Shown here one piece after another: positions 1 to 9,320 of a stretch of 61,130 bases of DNA; the stretch's first letter is position 1, and each line of letters opens with the position of its first letter. This DNA is from JACCZR01 sp035296565 (GTDB lineage Bacteria; Actinomycetota; Thermoleophilia; Solirubrobacterales; Thermoleophilaceae). Location of the stretch: assembly GCA_035296565.1 (NCBI GenBank), contig DATHAQ010000007.1, positions 1-61,130 of the forward strand. The letters run 5' to 3'. The notes under the pieces were generated by a model that was not told the origin of the DNA, did no database searches, and worked only from the letters and a program-made list of their open reading frames with translations. The position numbers were made by a program, and so were the translations under genes.

Positions 1-1318
1 GAGCCAGCGAGGTGCCGCCCGCCGAGACCTTCGCCTCGAGCACCCCGCCGCCGGCCACCAGCTCGCGCAGCGCCTCGGGGTCCAGCCCCGGCGCCAGGCG
101 CTCGAGCTCGTCGTCGGTCAGCTCGGAGAGGCGCCGTCCGCTCGCCAGCGCCTCGCGCACCAGGGCGCCGACGGCGCCGTGGGCCTGTCGGAAGGGCGTG
201 CCGCCTCGCACCAGCAGGTCGGCGACGTCGGTGGCAGCCACTAGCTCGTCGGCCGCCGCCTCGGCCATGCGCTCGCGCCTGAAGCCGGCGCCCGCGACCA
301 TCGGCGCGGCCACACGCAGGCACAGCTCCAGCGTGTCGACGGCGTCGAAGAGCTGCTCCTTGTCCTCCTGGAGGTCCTTGTTGTAGGCCAGCGGCAGGGC
401 GTGCAGCACGCCATGCAGTGTCGCGAGGCGACCGACCACCCGAGGGGCCTTGGCCCGCAGGAGCTCGGCGGCGTCGGGGTTCTTCTTCTGGGGCATGAGG
501 CTCGAGCCCGACGAGAACGCGTCCGCCACCTCGCAGAAGCCGAACTCCTCGCTGGACCAGAGCACCAGCTCCGCGCCCAGCTGGGAGAGATGGGTCGCGC
601 AGGTGGAGGTCGCCGAGAGCAGGTCGAGCACGTGATCGCGGTTGGACACGGCGTCCAGGGAGTTCTCGGCCACCCGCGGGAAGCCCAGCTCCGCGGCGAG
701 GAAGTCGCGGTCGGTTTCGAAGTTGGTGCCCGCCAGCGCGCCGGAACCCAGGGGCAGGTCGCCGGCGGCTTCGAAGGCGAAGGAAAAGCGCCGCCGGTCG
801 CGGCGCAGGCGCCAGAAATGGGCGAGTAGGTGATGCGAGAGGTAGACCGGCTGCGCCCGCTGCAGGTGCGTGTAGGCGGGCATCGCCCAGTCGAGGTGGG
901 ACTCGGCCTGCTCGAGCAGCGCCGCCATCAGCTCGCCCACCAGCCGGCTCGCCTCGCCGGCCCGGTCGCGGACGTAGAGGGCCATGTCGGTGGCCACCTG
1001 GTCGTTGCGCGAGCGTGCGGTGTGCAGCCGGCCGCCGGCCGGCCCGATCAGCGCGGTCAGCCGGCGCTCGATGGCCATGTGCACGTCCTCGTCCTGCTCA
1101 TGGACCTCGAAGCGTCCCTGCTCGACCTCCTCCCGCACCTGCGCGAGGCCGCCCTCGATCGCGGCCAGGTCCTCGTCGCCGATGATCCCCTGACGGGCGA
1201 GCATCCGCGCGTGGGCCAGGGACCCCCGGATGTCCTGCGGCGCCAGACGGAAGTCGAACTCGACGGAGGAGTTCAGCGCGCGGAACAGGGGGTCCTGCGG
1301 ATCGGGCAGCCGAGCCAT
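1..1318 (-). CDS. argH: Argininosuccinate lyase, C-terminus cut by window edge
   Basis: Cleaves argininosuccinate to arginine and fumarate, the last step of arginine synthesis, in the cytoplasm. About 439 residues are visible before the left edge; a full enzyme is about 460-480, so only the tail is missing. The fumarase/lyase superfamily signature GSSLMPQKKNPD is at about residues 270-281 and the conserved segment GRLHTARSRNDQVATD is near residue 100. The ATG at 1318 has TACCCT ending 7 nt upstream, so the mRNA is probably leaderless. The upstream small membrane gene ends 22 bp away. Identification is secure. Confidence 0.95.
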   Translation of the reverse strand, partial: MARLPDPQDPLFRALNSSVEFDFRLAPQDIRGSLAHARMLARQGIIGDEDLAAIEGGLAQVREEVEQGRFEVHEQDEDVHMAIERRLTALIGPAGGRLHTARSRNDQVATDMALYVRDRAGEASRLVGELMAALLEQAESHLDWAMPAYTHLQRAQPVYLSHHLLAHFWRLRRDRRRFSFAFEAAGDLPLGSGALAGTNFETDRDFLAAELGFPRVAENSLDAVSNRDHVLDLLSATSTCATHLSQLGAELVLWSSEEFGFCEVADAFSSGSSLMPQKKNPDAAELLRAKAPRVVGRLATLHGVLHALPLAYNKDLQEDKEQLFDAVDTLELCLRVAAPMVAGAGFRRERMAEAAADELVAATDVADLLVRGGTPFRQAHGAVGALVREALASGRRLSELTDDELERLAPGLDPEALRELVAGGGVLEAKVSAGGTSLA

Positions 1319-1325
1319 TCCCGCG

Positions 1326-1331
1326 AGGGTA
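1326..1331 (-). promoter_or_regulatory. Leaderless -10 element for argH
   Basis: TACCCT, then 7 nt, then ATG at 1318. This fits the TAnnnT -10 of the housekeeping sigma factor with transcription starting at or next to the start codon. Confidence 0.6.
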
Positions 1332-1340
1332 GGTGAACCG

Positions 1341-1715
1341 CTAGGGCGTCGGGTGGAGGCCGGTCACCGCTGCAACCTGGCTGGCGAGGATCACACCCAG
1401 CAGGTACAGGCTCACCCCCCAGCCTGCGTACGCGTTGCGGCTACGGGGATAGAGGCGGCTCTCGGGGTGGCGGCCGATCGACGTCAGGACCGGCACGAAG
1501 AAGATCAGCCCCAGCCCGATCAGCGCGTAGCCAGTCCAGCCGGTCACCAGGTACTCGACCTCGAGACGGAAGTCGGACGCGATGGCGGACATCGAGCTGT
1601 GCCAGAGCAAGGCCGGCGTGGCCGCCGCTGCCAGGAAGCCCGCGAGGCCCACCCAGCGCGCCCGTCGGCGCGAGAGGATGTGCTTCTCGGTCCGGGTCGC
1701 CACTCTGCCGGGCAT
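1341..1715 (-). CDS. Small membrane protein, unknown function
   Basis: 124 residues. A basic N-terminus is followed by hydrophobic stretches at about residues 22-40, 57-77 and 101-118, so about three membrane segments are likely. No enzymatic motif is seen and I do not recognise the family. The ATG at 1715 is chosen over the longer upstream frame because TATCCT ends exactly 6 nt before it. It is divergent from the GNAT gene and lies just upstream of argH on the same strand, so the two could be partly co-transcribed, although argH has its own -10. Confidence 0.7.
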   Translation of the reverse strand: MPGRVATRTEKHILSRRRARWVGLAGFLAAAATPALLWHSSMSAIASDFRLEVEYLVTGWTGYALIGLGLIFFVPVLTSIGRHPESRLYPRSRNAYAGWGVSLYLLGVILASQVAAVTGLHPTP

Positions 1716-1721
1716 GGACCG

Positions 1722-1727
1722 AGGATA
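1722..1727 (-). promoter_or_regulatory. Leaderless -10 element for the 1341-1715 gene
   Basis: TATCCT, 6 nt, then ATG at 1715. Confidence 0.55.
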
Positions 1728-1743
1728 GACCTGCCGCTCTCCA

Positions 1744-1749
1744 TAATCT
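1744..1749 (+). promoter_or_regulatory. Leaderless -10 element for GNAT gene
   Basis: TAATCT, 7 nt, then GTG at 1757. It lies 16 bp from the opposing -10 element of the divergent gene. Confidence 0.55.
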
Positions 1750-1756
1750 CGCGGTT

Positions 1757-2359
1757 GTGGAGCTGCTCGTTCGCAGGGCGCGGCCGGGTGACGCAGAGGC
1801 CGCGGCGCGGCTCGTGCACGCGAGCGCAGGGGGGGTCTATGACCGCTTTGCCGGCGGGGCCGAGCGCGCGCAGCGGGTGCTCCGCAGGGCCTTCTTGCAG
1901 ACCGGCAGCAACGCCAGCGCCGAGGTGATCTGGGTGGCCGAGCTGGACGGCGCGGTGGCCGCCGCGATGGCCGCCTTCCCCGTCGACCAGACGCCCCGCC
2001 GCGCACGCGCCTTCCTGAGCCTGACCCTGCTCTCGCTGCCGCCGTGGCGCTGGCCGCCCACTCTGCGCCTCTACTACACGGGCGCGCGCGCCGCCCCTCC
2101 CCCTCCCCCCCGCTCCTTCTACGTCGACGCCCTGGCCACCGAGCCCGGCCAGCGGCGCCGCGGCGCCGCGCTCGCCCTGCTGGAGGCCGCGGCCGTCCGA
2201 GCTAGCTCGCTGGGGCTCGTCTCGGTGAGCATCGACACGGGCCTGGACAACGAGGCCGCGCGCATGCTCTACCGCCGGGCCGGCTTCGAGGAGGTGGCCT
2301 CGCGGCCCGGGCGGGCGGGGCTGCCGGGCTTCGTGTCCCTGGTCAGGCCGCTCGGGTAG
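1757..2359 (+). CDS. GNAT family N-acetyltransferase
   Basis: 200 residues with the GNAT fold: N-terminal R-R-A-R-P-G-D-A start typical of the family, and acetyl-CoA-binding motif A around residues 117-140 (VDALATEPGQRRRGAA, the Q/R-x-x-G-x-G/A loop), followed by the conserved ARMLYRRAGF near residues 170-180. The family transfers acetyl from acetyl-CoA to an amine; the substrate cannot be read from sequence. GTG start is supported by the leaderless -10. Its 3' end overlaps the convergent DegT gene by 17 bp, so no terminator separates them. Confidence 0.85.
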   Translation: MELLVRRARPGDAEAAARLVHASAGGVYDRFAGGAERAQRVLRRAFLQTGSNASAEVIWVAELDGAVAAAMAAFPVDQTPRRARAFLSLTLLSLPPWRWPPTLRLYYTGARAAPPPPPRSFYVDALATEPGQRRRGAALALLEAAAVRASSLGLVSVSIDTGLDNEAARMLYRRAGFEEVASRPGRAGLPGFVSLVRPLG

Positions 2360-3463
2360 GGGCTTCGAGAACGGCGCCGAGGGCGTCTGCCACCTGCGCC
2401 ACCTCGCCCTCGGTCAGGGCGCCGAAGAAGGGCAGAGCTAGCGAGCGCGCGGCCACGTCCTCGCAGACCGGGAACTCGCCCTCGCGGTGCCCGAAGCGCT
2501 CGCGGTAGAAAGCGTTGAGGTGGATCGCCGGCAGGTAGGGCTTGGAGTCGATGCCCCGCTCGCGCAGGGCGAGCATCACCGCATCGCGGTCGACCCCCCG
2601 CGGGAGCTGGACCACGTAGACGAACCAGGAGCGGCGGTCACCGCCCTCGTCCGAGCAGGGTAGCCCGAGCTCGTCCAGCCCGCTCAGCGCGTCGCCGTAA
2701 AGGGCGCCCACGCGCGCCCGGTCGGCCAGCAGCTGGTCGAGGCGCTCGATCTGCGCCACGCCCAGTGCGCAGCTGAGGTCGTCCAGGCGGTAGTTGAAGC
2801 CCAGCCGGTCGTGGTCGAGCCAGCCCATGTCGGGCGCGCGGCCCTGGTTGCGCTCAGAGTCGATGCGGGCCGCGAGCTCGGGCGAGGGGCAGACGACCGC
2901 CCCTCCCTCCCCGGTCGTCAGCTGCTTGTTGGGGTAGAAGCCGAAGGTGGCGAGGTTGCCGCGCGCGCCTACCGGCGGGCCGTCGCGGTGCACCGCGCCC
3001 AGCGCCTCGCAGGCGTCCTCCACCAGCCACAGCCCGCGCTCGGAGGCCAGTGCCTCGAACGCCGGCATGTCGGCCGGGTAACCGAAAATGTGCACGGGCA
3101 GGAGTCCGACGGTGCGGTCGTCGATCGCCGCCGCTGCGGCTGCCGGGTCGATGTTCAGCGTCCGGGGGTCGATGTCGCAGAACACCGGCTCCGCGCCCTC
3201 GTAGACGACGCAGTTGGCCGAGGCCACGAAGGAGAAAGGCGAGGTGATCACGCGGTCGCCCGGCTCGATCCCCGCGGCGCGCACGCTCAGGTGCAGCGCG
3301 GCGGTGCCGCTGGACACCGCGGACACGCGCTCGACGCCCAGGCGCCCGGCCAGCGCGCGCTCGAACTCCCCCAGCCGCGGCCCCAGGGCGAGGCGCCCGT
3401 TCTCGAGCGTCTCGAGCACCAGCTCGCGCTCGAGCGGCCCCAGGTCCGGCCGGGCCAGCGGGA

Positions 3464-3467
<4 letters not shown>
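2343..3467 (-). CDS. DegT/DnrJ/EryC1/StrS family PLP aminotransferase
   Basis: 374 residues, the usual family length. Fold-type I PLP enzyme; the Schiff-base lysine lies in NKQLTTGEGG (about residue 182) and SSGTAALHL (about residues 53-61) binds the cofactor phosphate. The family usually aminates keto sugars attached to nucleotides for cell-surface glycans. Start is TTG, overlapping the cimA stop as TTGA, so it is translationally coupled to a citramalate synthase. That context is odd: no sugar genes are nearby, so either it moved into the amino-acid operon or it acts on another keto substrate. Family is certain, substrate unknown. Confidence 0.88.
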
Positions 3468-5023
<1,556 letters not shown>

Positions 5024-5065
5024 GGGCCTGAGCGCCCTTTCTTGTCGCGGGAGCGGGAAGCGGAA

Positions 5066-5085
5066 GACGGCCCTAGTGGGCCGTC
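5066..5085. terminator. Hairpin between ilvE and cimA
   Basis: Perfect 8-bp stem, GACGGCCC and its complement GGGCCGTC, around a TAGT loop. No T-tract follows on either strand. It could be a partial terminator, a processing site or an RNA-stability element that sets the cimA level relative to ilvE. Not proof of termination. Confidence 0.4.
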
Positions 5086-5113
5086 CCGGTAATTCGCTCG
5101 CCGCGGGGCGCGC

Positions 5114-6040
5114 TCACGCCTGTGATGGTACCGGCACCACGTCCAGCCAGCCGGCGTAGCGCTCGTCGCGCCCGTGCAGGGCGTCGTCGAAAGTCTCCTG
5201 CACCAGGCGGGTTATCGGGCCGGGCGTGCCGATGGCGATGTCGTCGATCTCGCGCACGGGCACCACCTCGGCCGCGGTGCCGGTGAGGAACACCTCCTCG
5301 GCCAGGGCCAGCTCGGCGCGGGCCAGGTTGCGCTCGACCACCTCGTGGCCCGCGTCGCGCAGGATCTTGATCACCGACTTGCGGTTGATGCCGTCGAGGA
5401 TGCTGGCGGCCTGCGGCGGGGTGACCACCTCACCGTTGCGCACCGCGAACACGTTCTCGCCGGTGCCCTCGCACACGTGGCTCTGGTCGTCCAGCAGGAT
5501 CGCCTCGTCGTAGCCGCCCTTGACCGATTCCACCTTGGCCAGCACGGAGTTCAGGTATTGGCCGCTGGCCTTTGCGTGCGGAATCAGCGAGTCCGGCGAG
5601 ATGCGACGCCAGGACGAGGTCTTCGCCCGCACGCCCTTGGCCTTGCCCTCCTCGCCGAGGTAGGCGCCCCACTCCCACACCGCGATCGAGACCTCGACCG
5701 GGTTGTCCAGCGGATTCAGCCCCATCGGCCCGTAGCCGCGGAAGACCAGCGGGCGGATGTAGCACGAGCGCAGCCCGCAGCGGCCGATCAGCTCGTGGGT
5801 GGCCTCGCGCAGCTGCTCGAGCGAGAACGGGAGGTCCATGTAGTAGAGCTTGGACGAGGCCTCCAGGCGCTCCAGGTGGTCCTGGAAGCGGAAGATCGCC
5901 GGCCCGCGCTCGGTGGGATAGGCGCGGACGCCCTCGAAGACCCCGGTCCCGTAGTGCAGGCCGTGAGTGAGTACGTGCACCTTCGCGTCCTCCCACTCGA
6001 CGAACTCTCCGTTCATCCAGATGCGATCCGCTGTGTCCAC
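5114..6040 (-). CDS. ilvE: Branched-chain amino acid aminotransferase
   Basis: 308 residues, fold-type IV PLP enzyme. Transfers the amino group of glutamate to the keto acids of leucine, isoleucine and valine, the last step of all three pathways. The HGLHYGTGVFEG segment (about residues 26-37), the PLP lysine in HAKASGQYLNS (about residue 156) and CEGTGENVFAV (about 191-201) are diagnostic. GTG start with a clear AGGAGG Shine-Dalgarno 3 nt upstream. It follows leuB by 7 bp in the leuCD-leuB-ilvE-cimA operon. Confidence 0.94.
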   Translation of the reverse strand: MDTADRIWMNGEFVEWEDAKVHVLTHGLHYGTGVFEGVRAYPTERGPAIFRFQDHLERLEASSKLYYMDLPFSLEQLREATHELIGRCGLRSCYIRPLVFRGYGPMGLNPLDNPVEVSIAVWEWGAYLGEEGKAKGVRAKTSSWRRISPDSLIPHAKASGQYLNSVLAKVESVKGGYDEAILLDDQSHVCEGTGENVFAVRNGEVVTPPQAASILDGINRKSVIKILRDAGHEVVERNLARAELALAEEVFLTGTAAEVVPVREIDDIAIGTPGPITRLVQETFDDALHGRDERYAGWLDVVPVPSQA

Positions 6041-6047
6041 GCGCCTC

Positions 6048-7076
6048 CTACAGGTTTCCGAGAACCGCCCTGGTGGCGTCCTCTGTGGTGGCCTCGCCGC
6101 CGAGGTCGCGGGTCCTCAGACCCCCCTCGAGCGCCTTGTCGACGGCCGATTCTAGGGCAGCCGCCTCACTCTCCATAGCCAGTCCGTGGCGCAGCATCAG
6201 TGCCACCGAGCCGAACATCGCCAGCGGGTTGGCCGTTCCGGTGCCCGCGATGTCCGGCGCCGACCCATGCACCGGCTCGAACAGGCCGGGGGTGTCGGGC
6301 TCTCCCAGCGAGGCGCTGGGGAGCATGCCCAGCGACCCCGTGAGCATTGCCGCCTCGTCGCTGAGGATGTCTCCGAAGAGGTTCTCGGTCACGATCACGT
6401 CGAAGTCAGCCGGTCGCGAGACCAGCTGCATCGCCGCGTTGTCGACCAGCAGGTGCTCGAGCGGGACCTCCCCGAACTCCTCGGCGCCCACGCGCGCGAC
6501 GGTCTCCCGCCACAGGCGCGAGGTCTCCATCACGTTGGCCTTGTCGACGCTGGTGACCTTCGTGCGCGCGGACCCGAATCCCACGCGCGCGATGCGCTCC
6601 ACCTCGGCCGCGCTGTAGGCGCAGTCGTCGTGCGCGCGGTCGCCCTCGCGGCCCGAGTCGCCGAAGTAGATGCCGCCCGTCAGCTCGCGCACCACCAGGA
6701 GGTCGGTGCCCTCGATGTGGTCGCGCTTGAGCGGGCTTGCGTCCAGCAGGGCGGGGCTCGGACGCACGGGCCGCAGGTTGGCGAACAGCCCGAGGCCCTT
6801 GCGCAGGCCCAGCAGCCCTTGCTCGGGGCGAGGCGCCTGCGGATCCACCGTGTCCCACTCCGGGCCTCCCACAGCGGCCAGCAGCACCGCGTCGGCCCCG
6901 CGGCAGGCGTCGAGCACGTCGTCGGTCAGGGCGGTCCCGTGGGCGTCGATCGACGCGCCTCCCACCAGGCGCTCGTCGAGCTCGAACTCGCCGAGCCGCG
7001 CGAGCACCGCGGCGGCGGCGGCGAGGATCTCGGGGCCGATCCCGTCGCCGGGGAGCGTGACTAGGTGCGCGCCCAT
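6048..7076 (-). CDS. leuB: 3-isopropylmalate dehydrogenase
   Basis: 342 residues. Oxidatively decarboxylates 3-isopropylmalate to 2-oxoisocaproate with NAD+; in the citramalate route it also acts on methylmalate. Isocitrate/isopropylmalate dehydrogenase hallmarks are visible: LPGDGIGPEI (residues 8-17), RELTGGIYFGD (about 129-139), the metal/substrate signature NLFGDILSDEAAMLTGSLGMLPSAS (from about residue 233) and EPVHGSAPDIAGTG-NPLA (about 268-285). Start ATG at 7076 has TAGCGT 12 nt upstream, compatible with an own promoter giving a very short leader. It is separated from leuCD by two unrelated genes. Confidence 0.95.
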   Translation of the reverse strand: MGAHLVTLPGDGIGPEILAAAAAVLARLGEFELDERLVGGASIDAHGTALTDDVLDACRGADAVLLAAVGGPEWDTVDPQAPRPEQGLLGLRKGLGLFANLRPVRPSPALLDASPLKRDHIEGTDLLVVRELTGGIYFGDSGREGDRAHDDCAYSAAEVERIARVGFGSARTKVTSVDKANVMETSRLWRETVARVGAEEFGEVPLEHLLVDNAAMQLVSRPADFDVIVTENLFGDILSDEAAMLTGSLGMLPSASLGEPDTPGLFEPVHGSAPDIAGTGTANPLAMFGSVALMLRHGLAMESEAAALESAVDKALEGGLRTRDLGGEATTEDATRAVLGNL

Positions 7077-7105
7077 GGGCGGCCGCGCACGCTACCGCTC
7101 CCGGC

Positions 7106-7927
7106 TCAGCCCGCGCCGAGCACGGCGCCCACTGTGTCCGGCGTGAAGCCCTCGGTCCCGTTGACCACGGCCAGGCCGGAGAGGCCGTGGGCGCGGGCGT
7201 AGTCGAGCTCCTTGCCGATGTCCGCGACTCCGTTGGAGGCCGGCGTCGGTGCGATTGCCACGGTGCTGAGCGTCCCCAGGGCCTGGCCGGACGCGTTCAG
7301 GAACGCGCTGCCGGAGTCGCCCGGGATGCCGGGGGTCGCGGTGTACACGGTCCGGCTCCAGCCGTCGCCGTCGACGCTCACGACCTTGCCCTGCTTTGGG
7401 CTGGTCTGGGTGAGGCCGAGACGCAGCGAGGAGTTGCCGTACGAGAACACGTCGGCGCCCGGTCCGGCACCGCCCACGCCGTTGGGGCCTCCGAAGCCGG
7501 GCACGGAGGGATTGACCTGGCCCACGTCGGCGGGATCGAGCTTGACGAGGGCGAGGTCGTTGTAGTCGCAGGTGTCCGCGTCCCTCTCGCCGGCCGCCTG
7601 CATGGCCAGCCAGGAGTTGTAGACCATGGTCCCGGGATGGCTGGCGCCGCTCACGTTGACCTTGGTGCCCAGCGGTAGCGAGCCCGAGTCGCAGCCGTTG
7701 GTCTCGGTCGCCGCGCCGGTGCCCGAGCAGTGCGCGGCTTGGCCGATCAAGACGTCAGAGCCGCTCGTGTAGATGAAGTTCGAGGTGCACTGCCCGCCCT
7801 CGGTCTCGGTCTGGACGCCCGGATGGATGGTCGCGCTGTCCGCGGGGGCCCACGCGGAGGCGGTCGAAGGTACGAGCGCCATGGCGGCGATCGCGGCCAA
7901 CAGGGCCAGTGCCCGGCGGTGCTTCAC
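7106..7927 (-). CDS. Secreted trypsin-like (S1 family) serine protease
   Basis: 273 residues. Signal peptide at residues 1-25 (KHRR, hydrophobic core, A-S-A cleavage site). Chymotrypsin-fold triad is visible: His66 in GQAAHC, Asp124 in NDLAL, Ser205 in GDSGS. Two Cys pairs could form disulfides outside the cell. GTG start overlaps the methyltransferase stop as GTGA and has GGGAGGA upstream, so the much longer frame running into the methyltransferase gene is not real. It sits between a methyltransferase and leuB inside a leucine operon, an unexpected place for an exported protease. Natural substrate unknown. Confidence 0.88.
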   Translation of the reverse strand: MKHRRALALLAAIAAMALVPSTASAWAPADSATIHPGVQTETEGGQCTSNFIYTSGSDVLIGQAAHCSGTGAATETNGCDSGSLPLGTKVNVSGASHPGTMVYNSWLAMQAAGERDADTCDYNDLALVKLDPADVGQVNPSVPGFGGPNGVGGAGPGADVFSYGNSSLRLGLTQTSPKQGKVVSVDGDGWSRTVYTATPGIPGDSGSAFLNASGQALGTLSTVAIAPTPASNGVADIGKELDYARAHGLSGLAVVNGTEGFTPDTVGAVLGAG

Positions 7928-8757
7928 GATGAGTCCTCCCAGGTCAGGCGCCCGGCTCCCCTGCCGAGGCGATGGGGAGTCGTTCCCGCCCGCCGCCCTC
8001 GGTAAACCTCGGGCCGGCGCGCGCTGATGTTCAACCGCACGTAGTCGAGCAGGGGCGGGGTGCCGCACTCGTGCACCACCGCCTCGGCGTAGGGCTCGCG
8101 GAGCTCCGCCGGGAGGCGCTCGAGGTGGTTTCCCAGGCAGACCGTGCGCACGAACGCCAGCGGCTCCTCGGGCGTGACGGGCCAGGGCTCGAGGCTCGTC
8201 TGGACGTCGGCGAAGCCGGCGGCGGTGAGCCGGTCCGCCGTCCGCTCCGGCGCCGCAAAGTTCCAAGGCCGTTTCCACCCCGAGAGGTACGGGGCGTAGG
8301 GCTCGCGCTCGGCCACCGCCTCCGCCAGCCGGAGGAAGCGCTCCACGTTGCCCTCCCCACCGCACTGGGCCACCAGCCGCCCTCCCGGGCGCAGGGCCTC
8401 GAACATCCTGGCGAACAGCGCCTCATGATCCGGCACCCAGTGAAAGACCGCATTCGAGAACGCGGCGTCCACCGACTCCTCCAGCACCACCTCCGCGAGG
8501 TCTGCCTGTAAGACGTCGGCGTGCGCGGGATCGAGCGCCTCGCGCGCCTGCGCGACCATCGAGGGCGCCGAGTCCACCGCCACCACGCGACCGTGAGGCA
8601 GGCGGTCGAGCAGCATCTTGGTCACGCGGCCCGTGCCGCAGCCTGCGTCGAGCACCGTCTCGTCGCCGTCCAACGGCAGGCGGTCGAGGACCTGCTCAGC
8701 CCATCGCGCTTGGGGCCCCGACACGCGCTCGTAGGTCTGGGCGTCCCAGTCGCGCAT
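7924..8757 (-). CDS. Tam-like SAM-dependent methyltransferase
   Basis: 277 residues, class I Rossmann methyltransferase. Motif I VLDAGCGTGRVT (about residues 40-51), acidic loop VAVDSAP-SMVAQAR (about 64-78), motif IV SNAVFHWVPDH (about 100-110). The opening W-D-A-Q-x-Y and the FHWVPDHEALF segment match trans-aconitate 2-methyltransferase (Tam). Overlaps leuD (ATGA) and the protease (GTGA), so it is translated with the isopropylmalate isomerase. In yeast the related Tmt1 methylates 3-isopropylmalate as well as trans-aconitate; a similar role here is inference from position. Confidence 0.85.
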   Translation of the reverse strand: MRDWDAQTYERVSGPQARWAEQVLDRLPLDGDETVLDAGCGTGRVTKMLLDRLPHGRVVAVDSAPSMVAQAREALDPAHADVLQADLAEVVLEESVDAAFSNAVFHWVPDHEALFARMFEALRPGGRLVAQCGGEGNVERFLRLAEAVAEREPYAPYLSGWKRPWNFAAPERTADRLTAAGFADVQTSLEPWPVTPEEPLAFVRTVCLGNHLERLPAELREPYAEAVVHECGTPPLLDYVRLNISARRPEVYRGRRAGTTPHRLGRGAGRLTWEDSS

Positions 8758-9320
8758 CAGCCGAGGGTGGTCGTGACCGGGCCCTTGCGCTCGCGCTCGT
8801 CCTCGTAGGCGACGATCGCGTGCTCCTGCTGGAGCGTCACCCCGATGTCGTCCAGACCCCCGAGCAGCCGGCGCTTGGTCTCCGGGTGGATGTCGAAGGG
8901 CACCTCGCGCCTGTCGAAGCGCACGACCTGGTCGGCAAGGTTCACCTCGGCTTCGACTGCCTCCATCAGCGCCTCGATCTCCTCCTCGGGCAGGGGTACC
9001 GGCAGCAGGCCGATCTTGGTGCAGTTCGAGTAGAAGATGTCGGCGAAGGACGGCGCGATCAGGACCTTGAAGCCGAAGTCCTCGAGCGCCCAGGGAGCGT
9101 GCTCGCGCGAGGAGCCGCAGCCGAAGTTGCGCCCCGTCACCAGGATCGGGTTCGGGTCGAGGTCCCAGCCGGGCTCCTTGGCCCAGTCGTAGAACAGGAA
9201 CTCGCCGAAGCCCGAGCGCTCGACGCGCTTGAGGAATTGCTTGGGGATGATCTGGTCGGTGTCGACGTCGTGGCGGCGGAGCACGGAGATCGGGCCCTTG
9301 ACCTTCTCGATCTTGTTCAT
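8757..9320 (-). CDS. leuD: 3-isopropylmalate dehydratase, small subunit
   Basis: 187 residues from ATG at 9320. Swivel domain of the LeuCD isomerase that converts 2- to 3-isopropylmalate (and citramalate to methylmalate). Motifs: DVDTDQIIPKQFLK near the start and the active-site loop GRNFGCGSSREHAPWAL around residues 66-82. The ATG overlaps the leuC stop as ATGA and has GGGAG 5 nt upstream; an alternative GTG at 9326 adds two residues but lies on top of that Shine-Dalgarno. Confidence 0.94.
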   Translation of the reverse strand: MNKIEKVKGPISVLRRHDVDTDQIIPKQFLKRVERSGFGEFLFYDWAKEPGWDLDPNPILVTGRNFGCGSSREHAPWALEDFGFKVLIAPSFADIFYSNCTKIGLLPVPLPEEEIEALMEAVEAEVNLADQVVRFDRREVPFDIHPETKRRLLGGLDDIGVTLQQEHAIVAYEDERERKGPVTTTLG

